From positions 1-64,000 of the forward strand of contig NZ_SCNL01000010.1 of the NCBI RefSeq assembly GCF_005502745.1: 64,000 nt of DNA, given 5' to 3'. This DNA is from Sphingomonas sp. 3P27F8. GTDB taxonomy: Bacteria; Pseudomonadota; Alphaproteobacteria; Sphingomonadales; Sphingomonadaceae. Position numbers and translations under genes: made by a program. Positions within the stretch are counted from its first letter, which is position 1. Each line of letters opens with the position of its first letter. The notes below the pieces were generated by a model. The model saw only the letters and a program-made list of their open reading frames with translations. It had not been told where the DNA came from and did no database searches. Below are positions 41,056-50,080 of the stretch, one piece after another.

Positions 41056-44000
41056 ATGCCGTGCCTGACGCGCGGCGTGAGGAGATACTGGTCCACCAGC
41101 TGCGAACGGCACTTGTCGAGCAGCTCCTCATATTTCCAGCCGTGCAACAGCTTAATCTCGATCACGACGATTGCGTCGCCGGTGCCGCGCAGTTCGATGC
41201 GGAGGTCGGTTCGGGTCGCGCTGGACGTCTCGGCTTCCTGCACGATCGAGAACCAGGGCCGCCGCCGGCTGTCCAGCGCATGGCCCAGCCAGGCCCGGAA
41301 GTCCGATTCTAGGATGGTGATCGGGAAGAGACCCCGGCGATCGAACTCCGCGGTCGCGAGTTCCTCCTCCAAGTCCGCGACCATCGCGCTGACCCGCGCG
41401 AGGAGTTCATCGCCGGACGCGGGGGCTTCGGCGAGATCGCTACCCATTCCGATTATCGTGGCGTGCGACCAGGGGCGCGGCTTTACCGCCTGCTGACCAT
41501 AGCGGTGGCGCCAGCGATCGGCCCATTCGGACGATACCGGGACGACATGCGCTTCGAGCAGTCGCTCCAGTGCATCGCGCTCAGCAGTATCGAAGTCGGC
41601 GCTCAGCAGTTCTCCGATGCTGCTGCGCAGGTGCTGGAGATTGTCGCGCTCGCCCACCGAATGCGGCCCTTCCTTCATCTTAGGGTCGTCGCTGGGTGCG
41701 ACATGGGAGTAGGCTAGGTCGGCGAAGCGGTAGCGGATGTCGAGCGACGCGGGCGCGGCCTTGGACTCCTTGTCGAACAGCCGGAAGTAGATGCCGAGCC
41801 CGTCGGCGACGATCGACGCATCGAGCGTCATCCAGCCGAGCAGCGAGCGGAGAGCACCTTCGTCCTTCTCTGCCCAGAAGGGTAGCCAGTTCAGTGCGCG
41901 TCTGACCGAGCCCTCATGCCATGCCTCGCGCGCGTGCCGCGCCGCGAAGGCGGGGAGCAGCTCCTCGATCTTAGGGTCGGCACGCAGGATCCCGACGATC
42001 CGCTCGATGTCGATGCCATCTATCACGCGCAATGACGCGATGGCGGCGAACAGCGGTGCGGATAGAGGCGTCCTGATCTCCTCGTCCAGGTGAGAGACGA
42101 TGGAGAGGAACCGGCTGTATGATCCCGCTTCGCTGTTGGTTGCCGAGGCGATCTCGTCGGCCAGAAGCGGCGTGACCAGCTCCTTCCACGCCCCCAGGTT
42201 TGCGAGCGCCAACCCGGTTGCCCAGTCCGGCCAGTCGGTCGCGAATAGAAGCGCCGCCCGCATCGCCGCGGTGGGGTCGACGCCAGGCATCGACCGATCC
42301 GCTTTCCATGCGTACTTGAAGCCGGCCTGCGCGAGGATGTCGGTTCCGAGGACTCGCCGCCCGCGATCGACGGGCCGATAGGTGCGCGCGTATGCGCGCG
42401 CACCGTCGATCAGCACCGCGCCCAGGCGCTCGCCGAAGCGTTTGACGAGATCGGCTTCCAAAGGCGGATCGTAGCGCTCGCCCAGAACGAGGCTGGTGAG
42501 CAATGTGGAAGCGGTGCCTCGGCGCAGCGATGCCCAGCTGCGCCATATGTCCAGGCGAAGGCGGATCGCGGCCGACATCCGGTTAAAGAATGCGCGGGCC
42601 CCTGCGTCCGGATCGTATCTCCTCCAGGATCGGCGTGCGCGGTATCGGCGCCACGGCGCTAGCAGCGGGTCGGTCGTCACCTGCCTGACGACGGACCAGT
42701 CGCGCTTGCCATCTTTCGTCGCCACCCACGCGATGGTCAGCCGTGCCTTGATCCGGTCCGCCTTGGTGAAGCGATCGGCGACGAAGACGGCAGACTGGGC
42801 GTAGTCGCGTCGTTCCTCCCGGTCGCTCTGACCATAGCGTTCCAGGAACCATCGCAGGTCAGCCCGATCCGCGCCCGCGCGGTAGACCGACCAGTCGATG
42901 TGCTCGATATAGGCGAAGGCGGTATGCTTATGCCTCTCGTTGGTCGCCAGCCGTTCAAAGAGCGCGTGGCGAAATTCGGCGTTCGAGGTCAACGCCGCAG
43001 GAACGGGCGAACCGCGGCGCGACATCGAGAACGACGCACCCAGGTTGTTCGCGTGGCGGACGCGATCGTAGATGAGCAGATCGCGTTCGATGTCGAACTG
43101 GGAAGTCTCCGCGAGATACCGGGCGGTGATCTCGAGCAGCCCGCGCAGCAGGACAGTCGCCCGACGGTGCATCTTCGGCATGGCGTGCCCAAATGGACTA
43201 TAGTCCGGATCGGGTGCATCGAAGCAGAGCCGGTCCAGGCCGACCAGCCAGTCCGCGAGGTCGGCCGATGGCGCGCTTGTGGCCAGCCAGCGGGCGACCG
43301 ACTTCGCTTCGTGGCTGTAATCCTTGCCATGGATCTGGCTCAGTAGCGTTAGCGCGTCGGCGACGCCGATCGCGTTCGGATAGGCGGAGGTGACCAGATC
43401 GAGCAGGAAGTGATCGTTGCGGCTCCTGCCGAATGCCTCCTCGCCCGAGACGGTGGGACCGCCGGTGGAGATGAAGTGCTTGGCCACCGTGCCAAGGTCG
43501 TCGCTCCCGCCGCAGGCGAGCAGTGCCCGCATCGCGAACATCCGATCGCCCGAACTGCGCGAGAAGTCACAGAGCATTGACACCAACTTCGGTGCCGCGG
43601 ACGCGTAGCGGCCCGCCTCGGCCATCTGCATGAGATGGTCGAACAGGTCGCCAACGGGCGGAACTGCGAGATGCTCGACGATGGCGTCTTCGACTTCGGG
43701 TCGCGCGAACCGGCGCAACTCGCCGACCTCGAACATGAACTCGCCGTGGAAGCGTCCCGGACCCAGTCGGAAGTGCTGCTCCAGCGCCGCCACCCGGTCC
43801 TCCAGCGCTAGGCTTCTCGGATCGCCGCCCTCGATGATCCAATGCGGCGCCGCCTTGATCATCCTGCGGAGCGTGGTCGGATCATAGGAGGCGAGCCAGG
43901 CGAGCATGCTGCCGTAGACGATCGGCACTCGCGGTTCGCCGAAGGCGCTCTTGATGAAGCGATCCGTGATCGACAGCGCCGACGCGCCCTCGTCGATGCG

Positions 44001-45104
44001 GTCGCGCAGCCACTGCGCGGCCAGCAGGTCCCGGGCTTCGCGACGATAGAAGCGGACCCTTGTCTGCCCGGCCGGGACGAACAATGGACAGGCCAGCAGC
44101 TGACGGATGCCGTCCGGCGACAGGGCAGCGTGTCCGCCCGCCAGCAGTTCCTGGGGATCGACGCAGTCCTTCCTCGCCGCCCCCACGGCAATATCCATCG
44201 TCTGCGCGACGATCGTGGCAAAGGCGAGAAATCGGGCTGCCCTGAGACCCGTGCTGAGGTCCAGCTGCGACCGACGCGTCTCTCCGCCCTGCTCGGTCAG
44301 GCGGCGGCGGACCGAGGTGTCGAGCAGCCCGCCGCGTGACGAGAACCGCGCCGCGAGGTCGGGCGTGCCTTCGAACTCGAGATAGGTGTCGAGATAGAGG
44401 ATCGCGTCGAGGGGCGTCACGATGTCGGCGATCGCCTCGCTTTCTCTAAGCAAGGCGATGGCGTCATCGCCCCCGCGGTCTTGCGCCAGCAGGCGTACGC
44501 GAGTGCCGTCCAGCGGCGCGAAGGTGGCGTTGAACACGGAGATCGGATCGGGATCGGTCCGCGCCGCGCTCATCGCGGCGGCCAATTCGTCCAAAGCCTT
44601 CTGCTCGACGTCGTCGAACCATTCGGAACTCCGGCACGACACGAAGATCGAGATCCGACCGAAGTGCGGTCCGAGCGCGAAGCTCAGCGCACGGAGCGCA
44701 TCCCGCAGTGGGCGGGCTGTCCGCGCCTGTGGAAGCTTCGCCTCATCGACGGCGTCGAGGAAAAATTCCGCCGGACGGTTGGCCTTCACCCATTCCTCGA
44801 AGCGGGCCCTGCAGTCGGGCGTTTCGTGCGCGCCCTCAAAAGGCCCCGAGCAGAGCCGTTCGACCCGGAAGAAGAATGCGTCCCGGTTCGCGCTGCGGAC
44901 TTGGTCCACCTGCCGCATGAACTCGACGGTCTTGCCCGACCCCGCCTGGGCCAGAAGCGCCACGACGCGAGAGCGCTCACGCAGCCATTCCCAATTCCGC
45001 GGCTTGTCCGCCAGCGCCTCCGCCCAGTATTCGGCGGAGTCGGAGGTAGTCGCTCGCTCGAAGCGGCGATCCAGCGGGACGGTGTCGTTCGGCGCGAGTG
45101 CCAT
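41049..45104 (-). CDS. Very large P-loop ATPase (NACHT/STAND-like) with C-terminal PD-(D/E)XK-like nuclease domain
   Basis: About 1351 residues. Near residue 52-59 is a Walker A AQAGSGKT in ALLAQAGSGKTVEFM, and near residue 115 a Walker B-like AEFFLDAVDE, typical of NACHT/STAND NTPases. The rest is long and helical, with possible repeat-like stretches, as in sensor arms of STAND proteins. The C-terminus has RTDLRIELRGTGDAIVVIEIKL (acidic D...E-x-K) and QLVDQYL, the Q-x4-Y pattern of PD-(D/E)XK nucleases. The reading ends in ...HGII, probably truncated by a frame change (see the 40819-41055 entry). ATG 45104 is chosen over GTG 45116. A caspase-like gene lies upstream on the same strand, after a 225-bp gap. 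Likely a defense module; inferred. Confidence 0.8.
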   Translation of the reverse strand: MALAPNDTVPLDRRFERATTSDSAEYWAEALADKPRNWEWLRERSRVVALLAQAGSGKTVEFMRQVDQVRSANRDAFFFRVERLCSGPFEGAHETPDCRARFEEWVKANRPAEFFLDAVDEAKLPQARTARPLRDALRALSFALGPHFGRISIFVSCRSSEWFDDVEQKALDELAAAMSAARTDPDPISVFNATFAPLDGTRVRLLAQDRGGDDAIALLRESEAIADIVTPLDAILYLDTYLEFEGTPDLAARFSSRGGLLDTSVRRRLTEQGGETRRSQLDLSTGLRAARFLAFATIVAQTMDIAVGAARKDCVDPQELLAGGHAALSPDGIRQLLACPLFVPAGQTRVRFYRREARDLLAAQWLRDRIDEGASALSITDRFIKSAFGEPRVPIVYGSMLAWLASYDPTTLRRMIKAAPHWIIEGGDPRSLALEDRVAALEQHFRLGPGRFHGEFMFEVGELRRFARPEVEDAIVEHLAVPPVGDLFDHLMQMAEAGRYASAAPKLVSMLCDFSRSSGDRMFAMRALLACGGSDDLGTVAKHFISTGGPTVSGEEAFGRSRNDHFLLDLVTSAYPNAIGVADALTLLSQIHGKDYSHEAKSVARWLATSAPSADLADWLVGLDRLCFDAPDPDYSPFGHAMPKMHRRATVLLRGLLEITARYLAETSQFDIERDLLIYDRVRHANNLGASFSMSRRGSPVPAALTSNAEFRHALFERLATNERHKHTAFAYIEHIDWSVYRAGADRADLRWFLERYGQSDREERRDYAQSAVFVADRFTKADRIKARLTIAWVATKDGKRDWSVVRQVTTDPLLAPWRRYRARRSWRRYDPDAGARAFFNRMSAAIRLRLDIWRSWASLRRGTASTLLTSLVLGERYDPPLEADLVKRFGERLGAVLIDGARAYARTYRPVDRGRRVLGTDILAQAGFKYAWKADRSMPGVDPTAAMRAALLFATDWPDWATGLALANLGAWKELVTPLLADEIASATNSEAGSYSRFLSIVSHLDEEIRTPLSAPLFAAIASLRVIDGIDIERIVGILRADPKIEELLPAFAARHAREAWHEGSVRRALNWLPFWAEKDEGALRSLLGWMTLDASIVADGLGIYFRLFDKESKAAPASLDIRYRFADLAYSHVAPSDDPKMKEGPHSVGERDNLQHLRSSIGELLSADFDTAERDALERLLEAHVVPVSSEWADRWRHRYGQQAVKPRPWSHATIIGMGSDLAEAPASGDELLARVSAMVADLEEELATAEFDRRGLFPITILESDFRAWLGHALDSRRRPWFSIVQEAETSSATRTDLRIELRGTGDAIVVIEIKLLHGWKYEELLDKCRSQLVDQYLLTPRVRHGII

Positions 45105-45329
45105 CACGCCGCCCACGACGAGCGACGGGAATTCATTCCGCCGCGACCAGCCGCGCCGCGACAGTCACGACGGCGTGCGCGCACGCGTGAGTCGTTACTA
45201 CGTTCTGCGGTCGATCGATCTTCATTCCGACATACTGCAGTGCCTGAGCACGATGGTCCACCGTCAACTCGGCCACCCTTGTGCGGTGCTACATCGCCTT
45301 CATCGGGACGATCGGCGGCGGGCCGCAGT

Positions 45330-47228
45330 TCAGATAGCTTGGCGGGTCTGAACCTCGATCCGCGACGGCGCTGACAGAAGGAACCAGGGCGATCTGTCGG
45401 GGAGCAGCAGGCTTGCCAGCAGGGCCGTCATCGCTACCGCCGGTTGATCGGGAGCCGGAAGGCTCGGCCACGCCGCCTCCAGCCCCGCGATCGTCCAGAA
45501 GTCATGGCCGATCACGAACACTGCGTTCGTGCCGCCAATGATGTGATCCTGGCCGAACTGCCGGTAGTCGTCAGCGAGGTAGGCGTTCAGCGCGAGGTGG
45601 TCGAGATCACTGAGTGAGGCGTCGAACTCTTCGGCCAGGTCGAACAGGCTGGAGAGGCGCAGCAACGCGAGGACCAGTTCGGTCGGTTGCGCGGCCATCT
45701 CGGCGGTCAGCTGCTTCGGCTGGTTTCCCCGCGCGACCAGATAGGCCAGTGTCTTCGAGCCATCGAGATCGCACCGCGCGACCCGTCCTGCGCAGGCGAC
45801 CGTCGATGCGAACATGTGTCCCAGAATCCGTTCGGCGGCATCGGTCATCCCCGCCGCCGCGCACGCCGTCATCGCCGACATGACGTAGGGTGCCTGGCAA
45901 TCACTCATCGCCACGAGCGAGAGCGAATAGGTGTCGAAGATGCGATCGAAGAGCGAAGCGAGACTGTCTGCGGCCGGATCCGTATCCCGACCCATGACGC
46001 GATGCGTGTGAACCGTGAATCCCGCCCACCCGATCAGTTTCGACAGGCGGATCGGCAATTGGTAGAGATCGCCAAGGCCGCCGGTGACGAGCGCGTATCG
46101 ATAGGCGTCCACGGCATCGACGACGTCGCCGATGGCTAGTTCGACCAGTTCGGCTATCTCGATGCACTGGGCGGAGAGACTCCGAATGACCGCGTGCTCG
46201 TCGCAGAACGGCAGAAGTGCTACGGCGCACGCCGCCCTGACCTCGATCTCGCGGAACCGATCCTGCGATGCCCGAGCGCGCGCGGCGAAGGTCTCCGATA
46301 CGCGTTGGATGAGGTTGAGCAGAACGGCCGGTTCGTCCTTGAGAGCATCCATCATCGGCGCGACCCGATCGAGGAACTGGCGCGGATCCCACCGCGTCGG
46401 GACCGAAACATAGGGTTCCCAAAATCGCGGCAACCCCGCGCGGATCGCGGCGGCCGTGTCGGCGTCCGGCCACCCGGCCAACACGCTGCGCAAAGGGGCG
46501 TCTCCCGTGCCGGCATGCGGATTTTTGCAGAAGCTGGACGGGCCGTAGAGGTTGAGACCCCAGACCACCGGCGTCTGTGCGCCGGTGGCCCCGACGCGTT
46601 CCGACACCGCGCGGCCGATCTCGACGAGGTCAAGTGCGGGGTTGCCATCCTGCAGGAACACGTCGCCCCGGATGCAATCAAGCAACGCCGCAGTGCCGAT
46701 ACCGTGGCCGCCGGTCTCAGCCGCGGTCTCGTTGGATGCCGCGGTTGCCAGCAGGGTGACGCCGGGTGTGCCGAACTCGCCCATAACCTCCGATTTGAGG
46801 ATCACGTTAAGATCCGAGATGAGACCGCCGGATTGGCATGCGTCGATCACCAGATACGTCTGTTTCGGAGCGGCTTCCGCGATCATCCGGAACAGGTCGG
46901 CGAGCGACAGCGCGGTGGCGGAAAGGCCATTCACTCGCGTATCCCGCAATGCCATGTAGAAGCTGCCGCTGCTTGCCGCGCCATGGCCCGCGAAGGTGAT
47001 GGTCAGCGTATCCAGCGCCTCGCCTTCGAAAAGCATGGTTGCGAACGCGCCGCGAACGTCTTGAAGCGTCGGCGACAGGAGCAGGCGCGACCGCGCCGCA
47101 TCGTAGTCGCCGATGCCCGGTTCGATCAGAAGTTTGAAGAGGGCGTCGGCATCCGCCTCCGCGCAGGTGAGGCTATCGAGATGGTCGTAGGCGTTGCACC
47201 CGATCGCCAGCAGGGCACGTCCACTCAT
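45330..47228 (-). CDS. Caspase-family (metacaspase-like) protein with long C-terminal domain
   Basis: 632 residues. The N-terminal 180 form a caspase-like (C14) domain starting RALLAIGCNAYDHLDSLTCAEADADAL, with catalytic His82 in TITFAGHGA and Cys131 in YLVIDACQSGG. The following 450 residues are largely helical and unidentified, and could be a sensor or a binding platform. It overlaps the upstream 237-residue gene by 56 bp and is followed, 225 bp later, by the large NACHT/STAND-like ATPase. Bacterial caspase-like proteases occur in defense systems with effectors such as gasdermins; no gasdermin is seen here. Protease role inferred from the dyad. Confidence 0.9.
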   Translation of the reverse strand: MSGRALLAIGCNAYDHLDSLTCAEADADALFKLLIEPGIGDYDAARSRLLLSPTLQDVRGAFATMLFEGEALDTLTITFAGHGAASSGSFYMALRDTRVNGLSATALSLADLFRMIAEAAPKQTYLVIDACQSGGLISDLNVILKSEVMGEFGTPGVTLLATAASNETAAETGGHGIGTAALLDCIRGDVFLQDGNPALDLVEIGRAVSERVGATGAQTPVVWGLNLYGPSSFCKNPHAGTGDAPLRSVLAGWPDADTAAAIRAGLPRFWEPYVSVPTRWDPRQFLDRVAPMMDALKDEPAVLLNLIQRVSETFAARARASQDRFREIEVRAACAVALLPFCDEHAVIRSLSAQCIEIAELVELAIGDVVDAVDAYRYALVTGGLGDLYQLPIRLSKLIGWAGFTVHTHRVMGRDTDPAADSLASLFDRIFDTYSLSLVAMSDCQAPYVMSAMTACAAAGMTDAAERILGHMFASTVACAGRVARCDLDGSKTLAYLVARGNQPKQLTAEMAAQPTELVLALLRLSSLFDLAEEFDASLSDLDHLALNAYLADDYRQFGQDHIIGGTNAVFVIGHDFWTIAGLEAAWPSLPAPDQPAVAMTALLASLLLPDRSPWFLLSAPSRIEVQTRQAI

Positions 47229-47886
47229 CCGCAGCCCGCTTGAACTTTCCCTTGCGCTCGGCTTCGCGGTCCAGCGCGTCCTTGATTTTCTCTGCCTTCA
47301 CGCGCTCGATCTCGGCGCTGAGCTCGGGGGGCACCTTGCTCATTTCCTCGCTAAGACGGGCGTAGAGTTCGGGGCCGACGTGCATTTGGGGCATGCTGAC
47401 GTTACCATCGCGATCAACCCCAAGTTCGAGCTTGCGGAACATCTCCAGCATCGACTGAGCGAACGATCCGGCGGTCTTCCCATCGACGACGTTGCCGACC
47501 CTCTGCGCTGCCGCCCCCACTACACCATACATGTTTTGCGCGAACTGCCTGTCCATCTCCTCGCTGATGGGGAAGATTGTTCGACCGATCAGACTGAGAT
47601 CGTTATCGGCAATGTCCTTGAACGGTATCGTCCATTCTGCCGAGATGGAATGCATCGTCGTATCGGGTTCCGGATCGCGTGCCGAATGGACCCAATTACT
47701 TCCATGGTTCATTCGCAGCACGTTGTGCTCGCTGACGAACGTCTGGCGCGTTTTTTCTTGGAGCCGACCCATTAACGCGGTGAACGATCTGTCAAAAGCT
47801 TCATCGTCCACGGGGCGTTCGAAGCACCGGATGCGGGGATCCGCATCGTCTGGATACACCTCCGGCTGTTCGTTGGCATTGGCCAT
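47173..47886 (-). CDS. Hypothetical protein, first gene of the caspase/ATPase cluster
   Basis: About 237 residues from ATG 47886, MANANEQPEVYPDDADPRIRCFERPVDDEAFDRSFTALMGRLQEKTRQTFVSEHNVLRMNHGSNW. Helical, soluble, ending in a basic tail (REAERKGKFKRAADEWT). A charged helical segment ELSAEIERVKAEKIKDALDREAE suggests coiled coil. No family recognised. Its 3' end overlaps the caspase gene by 56 bp, implying translational coupling and a functional partnership, for example as adaptor or substrate of the protease. Confidence 0.7.
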   Translation of the reverse strand: MANANEQPEVYPDDADPRIRCFERPVDDEAFDRSFTALMGRLQEKTRQTFVSEHNVLRMNHGSNWVHSARDPEPDTTMHSISAEWTIPFKDIADNDLSLIGRTIFPISEEMDRQFAQNMYGVVGAAAQRVGNVVDGKTAGSFAQSMLEMFRKLELGVDRDGNVSMPQMHVGPELYARLSEEMSKVPPELSAEIERVKAEKIKDALDREAERKGKFKRAADEWTCPAGDRVQRLRPSR

Positions 47887-48592
47887 ACAACACTTTAGCA
47901 TGGGTCGCGGATTGGCCAATAATCATTATCCGTCGACCGCGTTGCGTCCGCTTCCAAAATTCACAGATCGCGCGCTCGACGTCTGCAATTATGGCGCAGT
48001 GCTGCCGACCAACCGAGCCTGAACGAAAGGCCGCTTACGTTGATTTGGCGCTCCAAAGCAGCCGGGCCGTAATCCATCAGAAAGGCTGTTATCAGCCCGG
48101 CCCGACTTCATGAGAGCCAATTCAAACGAGCCGAACGGAAATTCTCCAATGATTTGAGTGCCCATCTTTGGCCTTTGTGGGGCACCACTCCCGGTCAAGC
48201 GAAGGCACCCTGGGCTTCTGCTGATCGTGATCGCCGGCAGCGGCTGTATCCAATGGCTTGAGACGCTCGGCGATCGTGTATCGGGCATCACCACCACAGT
48301 GTCGATAAATCACTGCGCCTAGCGTTGCGGAGGAAGATCTGCGCGGACTTTCAGGTCTCGGGATGGCGCGTTGACAGGAAGATCCTCTACAAGCCCAGCG
48401 ACGACCAACTCATGCTCTCGCGGGATCGTTCGAGCCGGCTGACCATCACTTCGCCCGTTTCGGCTGCGCGGCAGTGACGTCAAGATGCTGACTGTCTGTA
48501 GCGGATCAAATCGACACCCGCGCATTGATCCACGTTAAGTTGCATCGGACGTATTCCTGTTACTCTTGGGATCGGCAATTTGCGGAGCGACG
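47887..48592. other. Right end of island, attR and chromosomal spacer
   Basis: About 700 bp without a supported gene. It holds the promoter side of the caspase cluster, the right direct repeat at 48181-48198, and chromosomal sequence up to the KaiC-like gene. Short frames here lack Shine-Dalgarno sites or homology. Confidence 0.55.
48181..48198. repeat. attR: right copy of the 18-bp island direct repeat
   Basis: GGCACCACTCCCGGTCAA, identical to 24529-24546, the copy in the 3' end of tRNA-Thr. It marks the right boundary of the island. The inverted repeat next to attL is not reproduced here. Confidence 0.85.
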
Positions 48593-50074
48593 ATGGGGAA
48601 TTGCGCAACCGGCGTAGTTGGGCTGGATGAAATACTGGCGGGTGGATTGGCGAACGGCCGATTATTTCTCGTCGAAGGCAGCCCTGGCACGGGGAAGACC
48701 ACAATCGCCACCCAATTCCTGATGGCTGGCGCGGCGGCGGGCGAAACCGTGCTCTACATTACTCTGTCTGAAACCGAAGAGGAGTTGCGGGACGGCGCAA
48801 CGTCGCATGGCTGGACCTTTCCCAAAGGCTTCGAAGTGTTCGAATTGGTCCCGCCCGAAAGCCTGCTCAACGACGAACAGCAGCAGAGCTTGCTTTATTC
48901 GTCCGACCTCGAACTCGGTGAAACGACCAAGCGCATCTTCGAAGTGTTCGAGCGGCTGAAGCCCGCGCGTGTGGTACTCGACAGCCTGTCCGAAATCAGG
49001 CTGCTCGCGCAGAGTTCGCTGCGTTATCGCCGTCAGATCCTCGCGCTCAAGCACTATTTCTCGCACAATGACGCGACCGTAATGATGCTCGACGACCTGA
49101 CCGCCGATGTGATGGACAAGACTGTGCACAGCGTCGCCCACGCGGTGATCAGGCTGGAGGAATTGTCGCCCAATTACGGCGCCGAGCGCCGGCGGATGCG
49201 GGTGCTCAAATATCGCGGACGCAAATATCGCGGTGGTTATCACGACTTCGTGATCGACACCGGCGGCGTGCGGGTGTTCCCGCGCCTGGTTTCGGCGGAG
49301 CATCACGGCCGTTTCACGCGCGAAACCGTGTCGATCGACAATGCGCCGCTCAACCAGTTGCTCGGCGGCGGATTCGAACGCGGCGCGAGCAATCTGATCC
49401 TCGGCCCTGCGGGAACCGGCAAATCGCTGCTGACGCTTAGCTTCGTGCAAGCGGCGACGGCGCGGGGCGAGAGCGCGGCGATGTTTATCTTCGACGAGGA
49501 GCTTGGCCTGCTGTTCGAACGGTCCAAGGCGCTGGGAATCGACCTGCAGCACATGGTCGACAGCAAGAAGCTGGTCATCGAGCAGATCGATGCCGCCGAA
49601 TTGACCCCCGGCGAATTTTCCGAGCGGGTACGCGTCGGCGTCGAAAAGCACGGCGCGCGCACCGTCGTGATCGACAGTCTCAACGGCTATCAGGCAGCCA
49701 TGCCCGAGGAACAGGCGCTGATCCTGCACATGCACGAATTGCTGCAATATCTGAACCGCCAGGGAGCAACGACCTTCCTGACCGTGGCACAGCACGGGCT
49801 GGTCGGCGACATGAAGTCGCCGGTCGACGTCACCTACCTTGCCGACACCGTCGTCCTGCTGCGCTATTTCGAAGCGCTTGGACGGGTCCGTCGCGCGATT
49901 TCGATCGTTAAGAAGCGGACGGGATCGCACGAGGACACGATCCGGGAGTTTATGATCGGTGGCAACGGGATCACTTTGGGCGAACCGCTTACCGGGTTCC
50001 AGGGCGTGCTGCGCGGGGTGCCCACACTGGTCGGCGAGGACAATGCCGGGCTGCTCGACACGAAAAAAGCGTAA
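48593..50074 (+). CDS. KaiC-like two-domain ATPase
   Basis: 493 residues with tandem RecA-like KaiC domains. Domain 1: Walker A VEGSPGTGKTTIATQ near residue 29 and Walker B-like RVVLDSLSE. Domain 2: GPAGTGKSLLTL near residue 270 and TVVIDSLNGYQ. Such KaiC homologs in proteobacteria pair with histidine kinases in stress or light signalling rather than with KaiA/KaiB; neither KaiA nor KaiB is seen here. ATG 48593 has GCGGAG upstream and starts MGNCATGVVGLDEILAGGLANG; ATG 48566 is an alternative. A hybrid histidine kinase follows 6 bp later. Confidence 0.93.
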   Translation: MGNCATGVVGLDEILAGGLANGRLFLVEGSPGTGKTTIATQFLMAGAAAGETVLYITLSETEEELRDGATSHGWTFPKGFEVFELVPPESLLNDEQQQSLLYSSDLELGETTKRIFEVFERLKPARVVLDSLSEIRLLAQSSLRYRRQILALKHYFSHNDATVMMLDDLTADVMDKTVHSVAHAVIRLEELSPNYGAERRRMRVLKYRGRKYRGGYHDFVIDTGGVRVFPRLVSAEHHGRFTRETVSIDNAPLNQLLGGGFERGASNLILGPAGTGKSLLTLSFVQAATARGESAAMFIFDEELGLLFERSKALGIDLQHMVDSKKLVIEQIDAAELTPGEFSERVRVGVEKHGARTVVIDSLNGYQAAMPEEQALILHMHELLQYLNRQGATTFLTVAQHGLVGDMKSPVDVTYLADTVVLLRYFEALGRVRRAISIVKKRTGSHEDTIREFMIGGNGITLGEPLTGFQGVLRGVPTLVGEDNAGLLDTKKA

Positions 50075-50080
50075 CGGCGC

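Larger units (their letters stand above)
24529..48198. mobile_element. Integrated mobilizable genomic island at tRNA-Thr (about 23.7 kb)
   Basis: Bounded by an exact 18-bp direct repeat, the left copy in the 3' end of tRNA-Thr. It carries a site-specific serine recombinase at the left edge, a MobA/MobL relaxase with a candidate oriT, phage-style regulators (ImmA/IrrE, LuxR-type HTH, sigma-like HTH protein), two putative defense clusters and many unknown genes. No replication initiator, type IV secretion genes or phage structural genes are seen. It therefore looks like an integrative and mobilizable element needing a helper for transfer. Excision would restore tRNA-Thr joined to position 48199. 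Confidence 0.85.

Noticed and set aside
40850..41131. Minus-strand frame overlapping the ATPase end in a third register
   Set aside because: Arg/Ser-rich shadow; the frame ending at 40819 gives the coherent continuation of the nuclease domain instead.
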